From Opisthorchis felineus (Eukaryota > Platyhelminthes > Trematoda > Opisthorchiida > Opisthorchiidae): a DNA stretch of 64,000 nucleotides. Of the stretch, positions 1 to 14,940 are shown one piece after another. The notes below the pieces were generated by a model, which saw only the letters and a program-made list of their open reading frames with translations, searched no databases and was not told where the DNA came from. The stretch covers positions 141,116 through 205,115 of the forward strand of contig SJOL01000802.1 of the NCBI GenBank assembly GCA_004794785.1, written 5' to 3'. Each line of letters opens with the position of its first letter. The first letter of the stretch is position 1. The position numbers and the translations under genes were made by a program.

Positions 1-3000
1 AGTGCAACGCATTGTGACAAGTCGCTTTTATTGGTTTTACTGATTGTTTATAAACGCATGCTGCTACCCTGATATTTAGGGAAACAAGAAGGACTGCCTG
101 CCAGATGTCGAGGTGAGAACCAGCTTGCAAACATACTCCACTTAGCTACATGTTCAGCGGAGTCTATCATAAATCTCTATAAAAAAAGAACGTGCAATGT
201 ATTCAAAAATTTAAATACATGATGGATTTAGATAATTCGCTGTGAAGCGCTTTCTTTTACAAACGCGATCAAAATTAAACGCGGATCTACTGTTCAAGAA
301 ACAGTTGAGTGTTTTGAAGAAATCCGAGTATTCAACATGCTTATCAGGGAAATTAATACACCTTTATATTGCAGGCGACATCACTAAGTACTTTTCCCCC
401 GTATTTCAGGTGACTGTGAGAGATGGACTCGTGAGGCATGTCTTCGTAAGTACAATTATTTGCATCAAACAGTCTGTGGTCCTGTGGTAACTTAAAACAG
501 CCCAAAGTTAAATAGGAGCCTATCTTGTGCAGACTTGTGCTTAGAAGTCGAGGATTTTAGATTTGTGTTTAGCTTTGTTAGGATCGTTAAGGTGTTGGCG
601 AACTTCCAAGTAAATAGAAAACGTTGTCTCAATATAGATCCTCTGTCCCGGTATAGCTGGTTAACTATCGGTAAAGCCCTGGGCACTAATCGATGTCGTT
701 TACCTTTGGTAAACAAAATTTTCCCTAATTAAAGCACAGGTAAAATGACCTACATTTGTTCTTTTGCCAGAAATATTGAATGTCTGAAAATATACACGTA
801 GTACGGAAGCAAGTCTGAGCAACCTAAATTAAGCTATTTTTTACTTGAAACGTTTAGAAAATGGGTGATTTATCTGCTGATCTTGTAAACAAATAGGAAG
901 ATAGGAAGGACGGAGTTATCCGATCACATTTGCGGGATACATTTTAGGAAACTTATGTGCTTTTTCAAACCATTAGTCAAGTATTTTGGCCAAACTTTGG
1001 TTTTGCATATAATCAACCCCATTTGATTCCAGCCACAACTCAGCCGCATAAACTCCTTCTGTCTTAAGAATATTTAGCTTGACGAATTAATGTGGCACGT
1101 TAGCAACAACAAATGCGGATTTTTTTCACTTCTACACTTGCATTCTTTTGACAGAGGACTGCGTCCTGGTGTCCTATAGCAGTTGTCGCCGTGAGTTTGC
1201 TTAAAGTTACAAGATGATGATCATGTTCAAACGCTTATTTTTTCCTCTCAAATCGCTGCAGTTCTTCAAAACGAATCACATTCTGGATACCTTTGATCAT
1301 TTAACACATGAAACAACTCGTTTGGTCAAGGCCACTTTCACTAAGCTTTATTCTTAGGCCACTCTTCAGCATCCTTCGTACGGGAGCTGCAATACAACAC
1401 AAAGGGTATAATATTTTACACAGAATGATTGGTTTCAAGCTTTTTTAGCTTTCAAAGTTTGGTATGAATAACCAAATGCAGAAAAGCAAAACCAAACGAA
1501 CGCACTTTATTTGAACAGCTATAAAACTGACCGACATACAAAAAGACTCAGGTTAATGACGGTACACAATGCAGCTCCAGCATTTTATGCTTTAACCAAA
1601 AAACAACGAATCATCTAGCCAAACTGGAAGTCGCAAAACAACATAGATTGAACGAGATCAACTCAATCAGATGTATTGTGATTACGATGATGACCACAGG
1701 TGAAAACGCACAAAATGGCTTTCTAATGTTGAAAGACTGATACTGGACAAAGGCTCGCCGAATTCGCGACCAAATATATGGTCGGGTACACAAGGCGACA
1801 TGCGGCAGGCAAAGGTATTAATTTGAAAAACAGGTACTACACTTTTAGCAAGTGAAATAATTTTAGATGTTTACTTTTTGCAAGCTACAGAACAATCTTA
1901 TGCATTGTAGGATCAGTTGTATTGGTGACATTTTAGAATACTGCGCTGGCAATCCTGCATGTAACGGTAAGCCCCGTTTGATGTTGTATCAAAAAAGATA
2001 ATTTTTAATACCGTAAGTGCTTCTAATGCATTTTCTGGAGCTTATCTTCAGCCAAAAAAAAGAAATCTATTGGGAACTGATGCACACATGGCCTATTGGG
2101 TCTAAGTGCGTCGGCAGATTAAGCAAACTAGAACGTTTCTGGCCATTTTTCTCTTCGTATTTTTCTCTCTGAGTATAAGTCCTGCGGTAGCATAATTGTT
2201 AATCCCAGGATTCTGGCTGCCAGAACATTAAACATTAAGGCCCGATTTACCCTACAGCGATTTTCAAGTTAAACTTTTGAACCTTGGACCAGATGTGCAC
2301 CAAAAATATTCATCCATTCGAAGCCAAGAAAGTCATTTCATTTACTCCTCCACGAAAAATCCAAGAAACATGCGACTGTTGGAACCCAAACGGGTACTGT
2401 TTTGATCAATGAACTCACCTTTGCATTCGCATTAATGAACGAAAAACCAAGAGTAATGATGGTGCCGAGGAAATTCACAAATTTATATCATCCTGACACC
2501 TGCTCTGACGACGCCAAACAAAAACACACGTTTTCTAGATCGGTTTAGTACCCAGTTTCAATATGGCTGGATATATATCGATCTTGTAGACAAATGGGTT
2601 GTATATTCATACGCGCAGCTCACTTTTTCTTCGTGCAAACGGATGATGTGAATAAAACTTATTTATATTTTTACTAGAAAGATGTCAACTTTTGGGCCTT
2701 TGTCGATGTCTAAGTAAGTATTAGGAGTCTTCTTTCGAAGGCTGCCCTAGTCGTTTCGATTTTCACTAAATTAGGGTTGATTTAAATCACAACAACGTGC
2801 GTACAAGTAACATGTTCTCTGCGCGAAACAACCTCATTTGGTTCGTCTCTTATAAACCATATCAACCTTAAAGCTATCATTTAAAACATACACGCAAAAC
2901 AAAACGTGGTAAAAATCAATCATATTTTTTCTTCAGCACGCGGTACTTTTTGATCTCTTGCATACTTCGGTTAAATGATTTGGACGTGCTTCAAGCAATT

Positions 3001-6000
3001 TCCGGGGATGTTGTATGTTTGCTTTTTGGAAAGTTGCGACCTTGCGTTAGCCACCGCAAAGTCTAACACAAAATTCCAAAAACGATTTTTAGGTTGGGGT
3101 TGCGAACATGGATCCGACTGTGCAAGTGAGCATGTTTACATATGTGCGCTAATTTAGGGTTTCGCTGTTACCTCTTTAAATGTGTCCGTGAAAAAACATA
3201 TCCCTACGGCGTGATGCATCAGAATGTTTGCTTTAATCCTTCCCCAGTGAGCCATTTCTCCCGATAGGTTAAATTATACATTGGTGTTTAATATAATCAG
3301 AAATCTTTCGTCGGTTTATTCCGTTTTGAAGACGAATGCTCAGTTTCATATGACCACATAGGTAAGCACACCAAGTGACTAATGTGTTGGCAAAAATACT
3401 ATTATACTTTTTTGTTTCTAATGCTTCAGACCTGATGCTTCAGGTCTCGATTAATTTTCTGTTCCAAATTTTCTCAAATACCATCAGTCTTGTAAATACC
3501 TGTTTACACCTTGCTCAGGGGATCCCCAGGAAGTAAGCTCATTTCTACAGGCTTATTGGTTTCCTACGATTGTAGTGTTTTGAGAGTTGGAATTCACAAA
3601 TCTCGTCGAGATATCGAGGCGGCACTCTCCATAGCAAATGGCGAGGCACTTGTTACTAAAATGTGGCAGACAGGTTTGTAATCAAAATATACTGAGTATA
3701 ACTGGCATGTTTAGCGCTGCTATGCACTAAACAAGGCTAAAGAGATGTCGCAGCAAAGCAGTCTGCTAACTGAAGTAAATGGCACACATTATTGTCAACC
3801 ACGAGTCGGTTATTATGTCTGGTTGCATACAAAAATTAGGAAGAACATTCAGGGCGACTTTTACCGCCTGGACAGTGTTCAACTACCATTCTACTAAAGC
3901 CTGGGTTCATGGCGCAATTTTGTGCAGTTCAAAACATGAGGCAGTTAACTGACCATTGCTTTGGGGTAACAACACATTTGCTAGTAAGTTTAGAACAAGT
4001 TCCGCGTACGGCAGTTAAATGTGCCGTTTTCAGTATTAATCTGCTCCGTACTTAATAAAGTTGATCATGCAGATGAAACGAATAATGTCTAACTTAATCA
4101 CACAATAAAATCCCCACCGCATACGACATTCTAATGCCTAATAATTCCGTTGTTTGGCTTACTCCAGCAAATGTGCATGTTATGAGTATGGTGAATGTCA
4201 AAAACGTTGTTTTTGTCAAAATTATTATCGTGCTGCTAGAAATGATAAAACTGGTTTCATCAATTCTTCTTCTGTAAAATTTTATCATATATTTCATCTA
4301 AATGCGATTTTGGGGAATACGAGAATTTGATGTGAAGATGCAACCTTCCCCGAGACAATCTAACTAAACAAAACCGTTCAAATCGCATAAGCCTATCAAA
4401 AATGAGGAGAACTAATGTCAAGAAGATTTTAGAATTACCAAATACAGAAGCTCCAAAGGTTAGCATCATTTCCTAACTTCGCTTTGACCGCTTAAGTTAG
4501 GGCTTAAATATCCCCATATTTTAGACAACTCTAAGTGTTTCAATAAACGCGCAGGGTGACTATAAGGACATGTTTTCATGTCACAACAAATATGGCTGGG
4601 AAGTGGACTATTGAAAATTTTATTTAACCGAAATTTATTGGCTCGTCCCGAAAAGCTGTGCCTATGCTAATGTAATGCACGGAGATTTGGAACTATTTCA
4701 AACTACATGAGCTGTGCAACTAAGCTAAACACATCCAATTTATAGAGAGGCAAACATATTTTCTGAAATTTAATGAAATTTCTAACCGTCCAACTGGCCT
4801 GGTGTGGATGCGCAGTATACCAACCACAAATTTTATGCTTCTTCTGTTCACCGAATACCTCTTTCTCTATTTATTGCCTTTGCACAACTGCTGCTAGACC
4901 GAAATTGACGTGGAATCCAAAAAGCTTTGTACATACTCGAAGAAAATGTTTAAATGCTTCGCTGTTTGAGTTGATACCTCACGTGGAATGAGTTGTTTAG
5001 TTGAATGAGTTGTTGACGTCCCGTCTGTTATCGGATCAAGTGACCGTACTTTGCATTCCATCAAATGTTAAGAACTTCTTGGCAGATTTTCGTGTACCAT
5101 GGCAGGCGCACAGCCTATAAAAATAACCGGACGGGTCTTGTTGAATGTAACTTAAACAAGACAACATTTGTTTTTGCGCCCTCTGATTTTTTCTGTGGCG
5201 TTGATTTTCTGAGTCAAGTAGGTGCAGACAAACTAAACAATATATGGTGATTTGCCCACTGCAACCACAATCGGTCAGTCAGGTAGTGATTTGAATCACA
5301 AAACTCAAACGCGCTTTACACCTGATTGAAAAACAATTACGCTGGACCAGCTTTGATACTTTGGGACGTTAAGACAATGACAGATATGGGTCCTGAGAAA
5401 GATTTTGTGACCCAAAAAATGCACACAATTTCACTTGTCTCGATTTGAACTCCGGAAGCCTTGTTACTTGTTACTACTGTCCTTTTGGAGTGCGACGATT
5501 CACTCATGACTATCAGTCTATTTTTTCAAGCTTGCATGCAGAGACTGGTTTTCCACAGCGCCTCGGAAGGCGTCTTTGTAGACATTTTGGACTTCAAGAG
5601 CCCTGTGAATTGGAGCCATGCTGGACGACGGCGTTCATTGGGAAGAAATGAAGAAGTTTTTCTCAAAGCAGAATAACGCAACCAGATTTCTGCCTGTTTA
5701 AAGCAGTTTCCGCACATTAGTTGGGGTGTTCAGCCAAGCAAAGGAAGAGCACTTTTTTGTTGGTCAGGGGAGCAGTAAAGTTTGGTCGAATCGCCAGTTA
5801 CCAGTCTTGAATAGGTCCCATTATTGCGGAAATTAGTTTTGCAATAAAGATATGCATGTGGTCATGCTAAGAAAGTCTGTAAACAAACGATTAAATCTTG
5901 TTTGCTGTTCCGTATTGTTCGCCAAAATAAGGGCCGTTATAGTCTACCAAAATACGTTCACTGAGCACGTTTCTAGATTGCGCCCGGTAAATCAATTTCA

Positions 6001-8483
6001 CATCGATGACAAAATCAAACAAGCACGTCACACGTTGCGCCCATAGCGAAAAATACTGAAACTTTGTTCAGAATGCTGAAAATAGTACTCGTGTATTCAG
6101 GCAATTTATTATTGTTTCACGTTTAGTCTTTGTTCTAAAAATTAAGTTTCCAAAAATGTACTGCTGATCCAAAAATTCATCAGGTACGCAGCACGCAAAA
6201 TCGGCTGAACGATCTGGTTTTGCTTCACAGGATGGATGTAGCTAATTGTCACCTGTTGATAAAAGGGCAATTTTCTTCTTATGTTTGACTGTCGCCAAAA
6301 ATACGTGCAAACCTTTGCATAAAAACATGCGGCGTAGGTTTTTTACATTCTTGTGAGCTTGAAACATTTATACCTAATGATACAGTTGGTCGAAATTTGA
6401 AGCAGCCCAATAACAACGACATCGTACGACAGTTCACGCGTCAAGCCAATCAAAACGCGGTTCGTGTGAAAGGCGTGGCCAGATTTCCTAAATTTTACGG
6501 TAGAAATATCCCTTTGAAGCGTGTGGTTTTTGGAGTTGGAAATATATGTTGTGAAATTTTATTTGGTATTCTAAGTATAGAAGGCTGATAAGCTTTTGTG
6601 AGTGAACTTACTGAAGTATATCGCGCCAGATCAATTTACTGGGTTTTTGAAAGTCTTGTTTCTGGTGGTTTCATGTTCCAATATAATCATGATCCCCAAG
6701 TTTGGCGTTTATTTCAAAACGTTCTCTGATATACATATATTGTTCCGTTTGCTGCAGTGTTTCTTTTTTTGCCCAACAAAGCGCGATGTATATTAAATAA
6801 ATTTAAATGAGCATTTTCAATCCGGAAGGTCCATCTGACCCTAGTATACACAGGTAAAGCGCGTGTGCGGAAAATCTGGCCGAAAACGAACGTGCATGAT
6901 CTTCTCTCTCAGTGCACAGCACTCATTTGCAAATCGCAAAATACTGGCCTTTGACTTGCCGTAAAGCGCGTGAGGCTGATTCAAGGATACCATCAGAGGA
7001 GTTTGTGAAAGGGGTAATGTTTTGGTGCTCGTGCATTTAGCTGGCTAAGGCAAGCAGATGTTCCATCTCAATGCAGCACTGGATGTAAAGCAACTGAAAA
7101 CTAGATAAACGTCCACACGATACAGGGTAATCAGTGTTTGTAACATTAGAAAAAACCGCGATCCTAGGGTTTCAGAAACACGTCGAAGAAGGACAGTATT
7201 TTCCAGCAGCCATTTTCAGATCAAGTGTTCACTGCACCACACAACTAATTTGAACTGTCAAGCAAATCAAGCATTTCTACATTTTATAAAAAATGGGAAC
7301 ATTTGTTAAGGTTTACGCTTATGCTAACGAAAAACACCAAATTTCTGATTGAAAAAAATTCAAACTCGCAGTGAGGTGAAAGTTTTTCCCCATACTACAC
7401 GTAGTTGCTTAGCCCAGAGGGTTTGTCGTTCCAAATATTGCCTGGTCGTTTATACCAGGTTAAACACTTAGTAAGTAGGTAGCGTTTACCATTTGAAGCA
7501 CGCCAAACATGGGAACACATGACTTGTCGGCACTGTTCCGGGATCCTTATAGAGGATGTGCGCCCTCCTTTCGTCAACACCATAGGCGCTTGGCCATAAT
7601 GTCAACATAATTTAGCTATACAGGCTTTTTTAGTATGTGCTGCTAACTATAACTGGATCATACGATCTCGAACAGTATCATGCGATGTCACCTGGAAAAT
7701 CGACCTGTTTATATGCGGTCTTTACAACTTATGTAAACACCCTTGTATAAATTGGCAAAAGCTTAGAAAAAATATGCTAAATTTGCTCTTACATCGTTGA
7801 TACACTGAAAGTGAATTCTGTATATAACGCCTGCCTGCGTGTACAAATAACACGCTGGAACACGTGCGTTTGTAACAAAAAAACCCATTTTTATTGGTGC
7901 CCCCGGTTTGGTAAACCAAACTTCCTGGTGGATAATGTGTAGTGAGTTATACTGCAGCAGATGAATCGCTTCGGTCTAGGTGGCGTTTTTTATTAAGTTG
8001 TCAAGATTTTAGTGATTTATGCACAGATATTTACTTCATTTTTAAGTGGAAACTTTGAGTCACAATACTGCACTACGCCTGCACGAGAACATACATCCCA
8101 GAAATTAACAATGGCGGAACAAGAGATTGAGCTGAACCCCAGGGTCAAATTTGTGCCTTTAACACGCACCGTCCGATAGAGCCATGTTTGCAGCTCAGAT
8201 TATGCCAATGGGTAAATTCGTGAAACGTATGCAGCAAATACTATTATTTGCTGCGTGTCCTGCATCTGACTGAGAGCTGTCTTGCTTCATTGCTTCTCAC
8301 TGACGCATATCTGGCTCTCGGTTTTTCTAATGTTCGACGGGTTATTTGATTAAACTATGGCTGCCTCCGCGTCAGATTGAGCATGATTTCATCGCTTGTT
8401 GATACAGTTTTTTTTATTTTCACGCTTTCGTTTCCACTTTATCCTACGTTTTCAGGTTAAGCACTGGCATAAAAAACATGCTA
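1..8483. other. No gene recognised (intergenic or intronic)
   Basis: I see no conserved protein motif, RNA gene or transposon in this stretch. The longest open frames are about 60-82 codons, overlap on opposite strands, and have no paired splice sites, which fits chance. A perfect 8-bp-stem hairpin lies at 3428-3447 and a short 12-bp direct repeat at about 4987-5015. The composition is moderately AT-rich throughout. It may be intergenic DNA or part of a long intron. Confidence 0.6.
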
Positions 8484-8533
8484 TATTTATTTATTTGCAT
8501 TTATTTATTTTATTTTATTTATTATTCATTTTT
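8484..8533. repeat. AT-rich simple repeat, imperfect (TTTA)n
   Basis: The run consists of TTTA and TTTTA units with a few interruptions. It could be a slippage-prone microsatellite or a decayed poly-A tail of an old retrocopy on the minus strand. I see no recognisable retrocopy next to it. Confidence 0.75.
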
Positions 8534-11500
8534 CTGGGCATTCAAAGTACTACGGAGTCCATTAAGATATTAGTAGTTGGGTTACTTCCTCGGCGGCCAT
8601 TATAAAACGCCTGCTGGCAAACATGAGTAGCCATCCACAAGAGCCATTTCTAACGTCACATATAAAAACCACTGATACCCGAAACAGATAGATAAAGTCC
8701 CAGTTAACCGTTATTTCCACATCCTACGCCGCTTTATTCAATTTGGGGCTGCTAAGTTATTAGAAATCATATTTTGCGTAAGCGGACAGCCTAAGCAAGA
8801 CTTTACTTAACACAGAAGGAATTAATTTACAACCTCGATTTACCTACATCGAATGTGCACCCTTTGCATAAAAGTGCTTAAATACTTCTCACTTCCGTTT
8901 GAGATTTCATTGGACCCTGTCAAAGACTGCCCCCGATAAAAAGCTCAGCTGATGCAGACACGCTCTCATTGGCCATGGAGAATCGTGCGTGCCTGAAAGA
9001 CAATAAAATTGTCTAGTTTTTTTATCATCTTTGGTTTGTTTGGCACCATCGGTGTCCTTAGGTTTTAACAAGTCCCCGAAATGTAGACTTTGTTGTTCAC
9101 AAAATCAAAATCCTTCACGGAGAGTACACCAAATATCTGTTGCATGACGCTTCTATCCGTTGCTACTCGTCCGATTTCTGAGCCACCATATCTCGGTAAA
9201 TCTATCCGTTCAAAGACAGAATCAATTAGTATTACAAACAAACTTGGAGCTGAAATTTCGCAGGGCGTGAAAAGGGTTAGCTGTACGTCCATGGGCAAAT
9301 AATTGAAGCAAAAAGCCACAAAAGTTTTCAGGAATATGTGAGCCAGTTCCCGCTGATTCTACAATGGGACTTAGGTGTGTGCACTGGAAAAAGAATGCTG
9401 CGGAAGCATTTGTGTGAACGAGAAAAAGAATATATCCGTTTCTTTCTTAATTTTCACATCCATGAACTTATGCAGCAAGGCACACAATAAGTCCAATAAG
9501 TTGGAAAATGCTTGAAACATATTGAGTTATCATCGTTTATGGAAAGGCCTGCGCTAGACAAGAACTTTGTCCAAAGACTTTGTGTCCAGAGCGTAACGTT
9601 GCCCAGCAATAAGTCAACCGAATTTTCTCAAACTTTTCGGAAAACACATTTTTTCCTTTAACTGTTGCTGGTGTTATCCATAAAGTAGATCCCTAATGAG
9701 ATAGAACACTCAGCACCCAGAGCGCCAATTACTTTCATGTGTGCTTCACACAATTACGTAGGTAAAGCTAAGCAATACAGCCAAATGTCATGCCCTGAAA
9801 TATTTGTTCACATTAGGCAACCATCGCTAATTTATGCTACCGGGATTGCTCCCTTAGACGATAACTGTTTAACTGAAGGCTAAACATACCATCCCTCACT
9901 GGCAATCAAATATGTTTTGTGCTCAAGCAAAAAAGAGAAGAGGGGAACGTACACAACCTCACCATACAAGTGATCGCTTACTCATAAACTCGCAGTCAAT
10001 TATGGTCTAGGATTTGCGGCCAAATCCTCATGATCCACAAAGCCCTTAGTGCGCAACTTAGCGCATTCAGTTTGATATGAACAAATCCGTGTTGTGATTT
10101 GCCACTGAGGCAAACGTCAAAAGCGTTGATTCGGCCTAACTTTCAGTTACATAGTTTCAGAAGCAAAGCCCAGTATATATAGACTAAGCAGCCTTAATGT
10201 AGGCACCTTTGGAAGCCAAACACGATCAACTTTGTAAATGAAAATTCGACGTAAAATGCTGTTCTTGAATGTACGCTATACCTGCGTCGCATCCATTTAA
10301 CGTGAAGGCTTACAAATCCTTCTGATGGATTTAACGTGCGTTTATGCTGAAACTGCTTCACCATAGGCACTGTTGCATATTTCCTATTATCCACTAATGG
10401 CAAAAAGTGTTTGGGAACTGAACTGAAAGAATACATTTAGGAGACCGCTAAACAATACGAAGAACGCACGACGTGTATATGTTTTAATGGGCTGTTGGTC
10501 GGATGTCCATGGGAAAAATCCGTCCTTAATATTGTAACTGTTGCCTAACATTTCACGTATATATATTTGTCCGCCAAATGCTGCACGCCGCGCACACTGT
10601 CGCGCGTTCGACACAGCGCACTTTGTAGACGTAGAAAAGGTATGAAAATATAGATAAAACATTCGCCTCTCCATCGGGCGGCCGGAACAAAATATGTGGT
10701 CATCCGTTTCACGGCTTGAATTCCAGGTATCCACTTTAAGGTGATGCAGGCTGGAGAGCAGCTAGACGATTGTTGAAATATTTCAAAAGGAAATCCCTTT
10801 ACAGGGCGATATTTTCAACGTTTTAAGTCTGGTCAAATGAGATCAGTATCCTATAAACGCCTCAATGATTTACACAAGCACCAATACTCAATATGAAATT
10901 CAGTTAACCAAGGAAGATCAAACCGGAGATTAGGGGACCGTGAGTTTTCCTCCAAACGTAAAACATGGATGGGATTAATTTACTAAGGAGATTAGGAGTA
11001 GAAGCCTGGGCAACAACCTCATTTTTTTCAAAATAATTATGTAATTTGCTAGCACCTTTCTGTATGCCCGCAAACGTGTTGGACTAAACGCAACCCACAA
11101 ACCAGACCTCTTGAACTGAACTAAGCGGCGAAGTGACTATAACATTTTCGTCCGATTACGTCGCCCCCAAGGTAACATACCGCCTTATGAGCACATCAAC
11201 GCTTTGCTGAGACATATATTGTATATCATTTGGCGCTATCTTGCGTCATGACAGTTTATGTGCCTCTAAAGGCGCATGGAGTGTTTCCACCACAGATAAC
11301 AGCTGTGATATATTATAGTGCTGGGCGAGAATATTCTTACCTAGTAATCCTCTGAGGATGCATTGTGTCCTGGGGTTTCCAAAGAGGTTAGAACCATGCA
11401 TATTGCATCCAAAACTACCGACTATTTTGGCTCCCTCTTTATTAGCGAAGGGAACTGCATCAGTGGTACGTTTGCGTTTCCTAATCGCCGTTCACAATGG

Positions 11501-13990
11501 TGAATAAGGTGTGATCGTTTCTAAGAGTTGCAATATATTTGCTATTCAGTCCTGCCATAAAATTATTTGCTTCCGCTCATTCAATATATGACATACTTTG
11601 GTTAGATTTTTTATATACCGTTCGCTCGTTTGAATCCTCTGGCTGGCGCCAGGTTTGCCCGTTCTGAAGTTGATTACTGGGGCGTCATAGCGCATATATT
11701 TCAAAAGACTTTTATTGCCTGGAATAGTTAGTTTTTCCTTTGTTCCTTGGACTGTTCTCGGAAATATACTCCATCTGTAAACTTGGACCCGCATAGTCCG
11801 GAATTGTTTAAACACAGGATTTGCACGGAAGTAGGTCAACACAGGTCAACACCAATGTTCAGTCCACAGATTGGTCTCTACATTAGGTAGGTCGAAGGTG
11901 GCATCTGCCGATAGCTGCTTCCTACCAGTGTTTTCCTTTTAAGATAAACATGGTTGCAGCTTCTGCGATGCACCACAATATCACAAACAGCTGGCAGGTA
12001 AAGCGCCATGCAGTAGCCAGTCCTAGTACCAGCCACAGTCTGCTCACGTGATTTGGCTACTGTGGCCGTGGTGACTGGTAATTTAGCCAGACAAGTAATG
12101 AAACGCTGATAGGCCTGAACTCTCGTTTGTTCAAACTACTGCTGATGTGCGATGAGGATATATACCTGCGCATTACCTCCTGGGTTTCACCGGCAGTTTT
12201 TTCAAACTGCTAGACGAAACATGGATGAAAATTGCTCATTTTCCTAGATATGGTTTTTAGCGTCTATGTCAAAGATGTGCTGGCAACTCAGTTTCCCACC
12301 GCTTTGAATCGGAATGCTTTTAGACAGTGTGCTCAAAGGTTAAGTTGGAGGTTATTGTCTTTTTGGAAAAAATTTACACAAACATCTTTGTTCGTAAGTA
12401 CAGACTCACAACTGGCTTGCATTTGTATTATTCTTGTAAACCGTTTGCTTTGTACTTTGAAAAACATGGTTTTCAGTTTTTTGCGTGGGAAAATTAAAAA
12501 TCCAGTGGTAGGGTAAGTTTGGGCACGCGCAATGAATGACCCACAAAAAGCCTCAAAATTCCTAAAAGCCTTGATAAAAGTGGAGAAGGACAGACCATCG
12601 TAGGAAATATAGAATTGTTTATTGACGTATTCAAAATGGCGAACTTTATCCTCGCCTATCCAAAGTTTTTGTCGTGAAAATGCAGATGTAGGTTCTAAAA
12701 CTTATGACTGTGTATCTGAGCGCCTGTCGTACAACTAATGAATCATCCTGTGTAATCGGTGGCTGGTTATCTTAATTTGTACAACAGCCTGTTAAAGTTT
12801 CCCATTGTTATGAAAATTTGGACAAAATTTACAATTATGCTTTTTAAAATTTTTTATCTCAATTTTGTATCTCTTTTTTAGTCCAGGTGGATCAGGTTTC
12901 ACGTGACCGCATGAAATAGGCGGAAAACATCTGTCGGAGTTTTTATGGATCCCTGTGCACGAATGCAAAAGCATCGTTTCTCTGTCCATTCACTTGGAAA
13001 TATATAGCATTTGGTTTGAGATATATGGGTCGCACAAATATCACTTGATTCAACGGGCACAAGAAGGTGCATTACCTATCCAAGGTCGGTCTATAACAAA
13101 ACTGGAGACGCCATTAGCTTTCCATGGCCAGCCTGCTTGCCCCCTGAAACTTTGTTGGATAAATAGTGTTATTATCATAGGTTGTAACCTCAAAGGAAAT
13201 CAATCACTCACGTTTGCACGCCAGGCGGCAGCCGAAGTACCACACTAGTTGGTTTGGCACAATTCAACATGAAATTTCTATTACTTATTCTCAAGCTTGT
13301 AGTGAATCAAACCAAAGTGAGCTGCAAACCCCAAATGAAGTAGACCTTTGAACATGGTGGTATTGACGATTGTGTCTGGCCAGAAATACCCCACCGGTCC
13401 GGAAATCAACAATGGTGGAGTATGAAACAAATCGCCTGGTGGACACTTTCGGGCGAATGTCGGACTAACACAATCTTTGATCGAGCCTTCCAAAGGCAGC
13501 TTATGAGATTTTTATTCGTTTGTATTGTGGCTGCGAGTTTGCCCATCCGAGGTTTAACCCGTATGTGTGGGCCAGTCGATATTAGAGCACAACTATGGTG
13601 TTGCGCTCATGTAATATGGAATGTTTCCTGTAAAAACTGTGGCACAACACAGGTGTAGATTGAATACTAAGCAAATGGAAATTAGGTATGCGAAGGCGAT
13701 TTGGGATCTCTTTAAACGGGTAGATTTTGCACATAAGAATTCGGTAAGACATTGTTATTTTTTCCACAAATTAAGAACGAGGATAATTTGTTGCGACTTT
13801 GGAGCAGTCCGTGACAGTTTTAGCATGAAAATCAAAGTTGTGTTTTCCGTATTTGTCAACACAGTTAAATTAGAAATCGAATTTGCAACTTTGAGTACGC
13901 CAACAAGCTTATAACATAATTATGTGAAACCAAAATTCGTTGCAACAAATGTAAGAGTATTTTTATTTCTTTTGAGTTTATTTGTTTTTC
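8534..13990. other. No gene recognised
   Basis: Open frames reach 115 codons (minus strand, 10387-10734) and 98 codons (minus, 11546-11842) but show no family motif, no flanking splice signals and no consistent neighbours. Opposite-strand frames overlap at 9065-9319. I treat all of these as chance. Confidence 0.55.
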
Positions 13991-14017
13991 TGTTTTATTT
14001 TATTTTATTTATTTTAT
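13991..14017. repeat. (TTTTA)n simple repeat
   Basis: About five TTTTA units in a row with one shortened unit. It lies some 330 bases to the left of the inverted-repeat structure, so a relation as a degenerate A-rich tail of a minus-strand element is possible but unproven. Confidence 0.8.
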
Positions 14018-14344
14018 GAAGCACGAATAAATCCATTACACCGCACGAAGTTTCCTTTGGCGTTATTGACGTCACGTTTACCGCTGAAAAAAAACTGAAA
14101 TTCTGGAAGGCGCGCCAAGGAGAACACGTGGTCGCCTTGATAATGCAAGTTCCCACCCTTTGTTTAGCTAGTGAAAAACCCATTAAAAGTGAAGCTTATA
14201 TTAGCTGTTTTGCCTAGTGCTGTAGGAACTCTATTTCACGCCTGCTTTCTTGTTGAAGTGCTTCGAGAATTCCGCATTGGGCTGATTCAGTGTTGCAAGT
14301 TCAAAAGTAATCGGGTTTTTATACTGGTTTTATGCACAAACGTT
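14018..14344. other. No gene recognised
   Basis: The stretch between the TTTTA repeat and the inverted repeat contains only short chance open frames (73 codons at most). It may be the outer, non-palindromic part of the left SINE-like copy, but I cannot place a boundary. Confidence 0.5.
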
Positions 14345-14389
14345 TCGCACCCTAAATGGTGCATTCTTGTTGGGAGTCATCGCATGCCA

Positions 14390-14466
14390 TGACACACCAG
14401 AAAGTCTAGAACCCGCAACCTTCCGGCCAGTAGTTTGAACGCTTAACCGCTCGGCCACAAGACTCT
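14390..14466 (-). ncRNA. tRNA-derived SINE head (Pol III A and B boxes)
   Basis: On the minus strand an A-box-like GTGGCCGAGCGGTTAAGCG (14440-14458) is followed at tRNA-like spacing by a B-box-like stretch containing GGGTTCTAGAC (within 14403-14420). The GGCCGAGCGGTTAAG form resembles class II (Ser/Leu-type) tRNA genes. An intact anticodon arm and acceptor stem are not evident and no mature tRNA fold closes, so I read this as a SINE head rather than a functional tRNA gene. It lies in the left arm of the inverted repeat and points outward. Confidence 0.6.
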
Positions 14467-14862
14467 GATTGGCAGTGTAATTTCCTAGTACTAGGAAGGA
14501 TAAAGAGCCGCTTATCATTCAGTCACGAGATACATATCACGTCATCGAAGGTGTTCTGTGGTTCCCAGCGCAACGACTAATCACATGAAAGTTTTGCTCA
14601 TCGGATGAATTTTATTCTTTTTCCGAGCTACTTATAGAGCTACTCAGATAGGACCAACTCTCTACCAAAATTTCCACATCTCAATCTACCGATAATCTAT
14701 AAGTAGCCGGGTGGAAGAATAAAATTCACCAGTTGAATGAAACTTCCATCTAAGGAGTCGTTGCTCCAGAGGCCAGTGAACACCTCTGAGCGCGTGTCCT
14801 GTGTCCGTGATTGAAGGATGAGCGGCGCTATATCCTACCTGCGTGCGAGTTAATCACACTGC

Positions 14863-14940
14863 TGATCAGCCGCTCGTTTCCGAAAGGTTAATTATTCAAA
14901 CGACTAGCTAGAAGGTAGCAGTGTCTACACTCTCTGGAGT
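14863..14940 (+). ncRNA. Decayed mirror copy of the tRNA-like SINE head
   Basis: This is the right-arm counterpart of the tRNA-like module in the left arm. The A-box counterpart CCGAAAGGTTAATT (about 14880-14893) and the B-box counterpart (about 14911-14930) align to the left copy but are more mutated, and the B box has lost the GTTC core. It points to the right, so the two modules are divergent. Confidence 0.5.

Noticed and set aside
3428..3447. 8-bp perfect hairpin as a terminator or regulatory site
   Set aside because: Too short to stand out in 64 kb and no gene context.
5445..5717. Three overlapping frames on both strands
   Set aside because: Mutual overlap in different frames with no recognisable product; a locally stop-poor patch.
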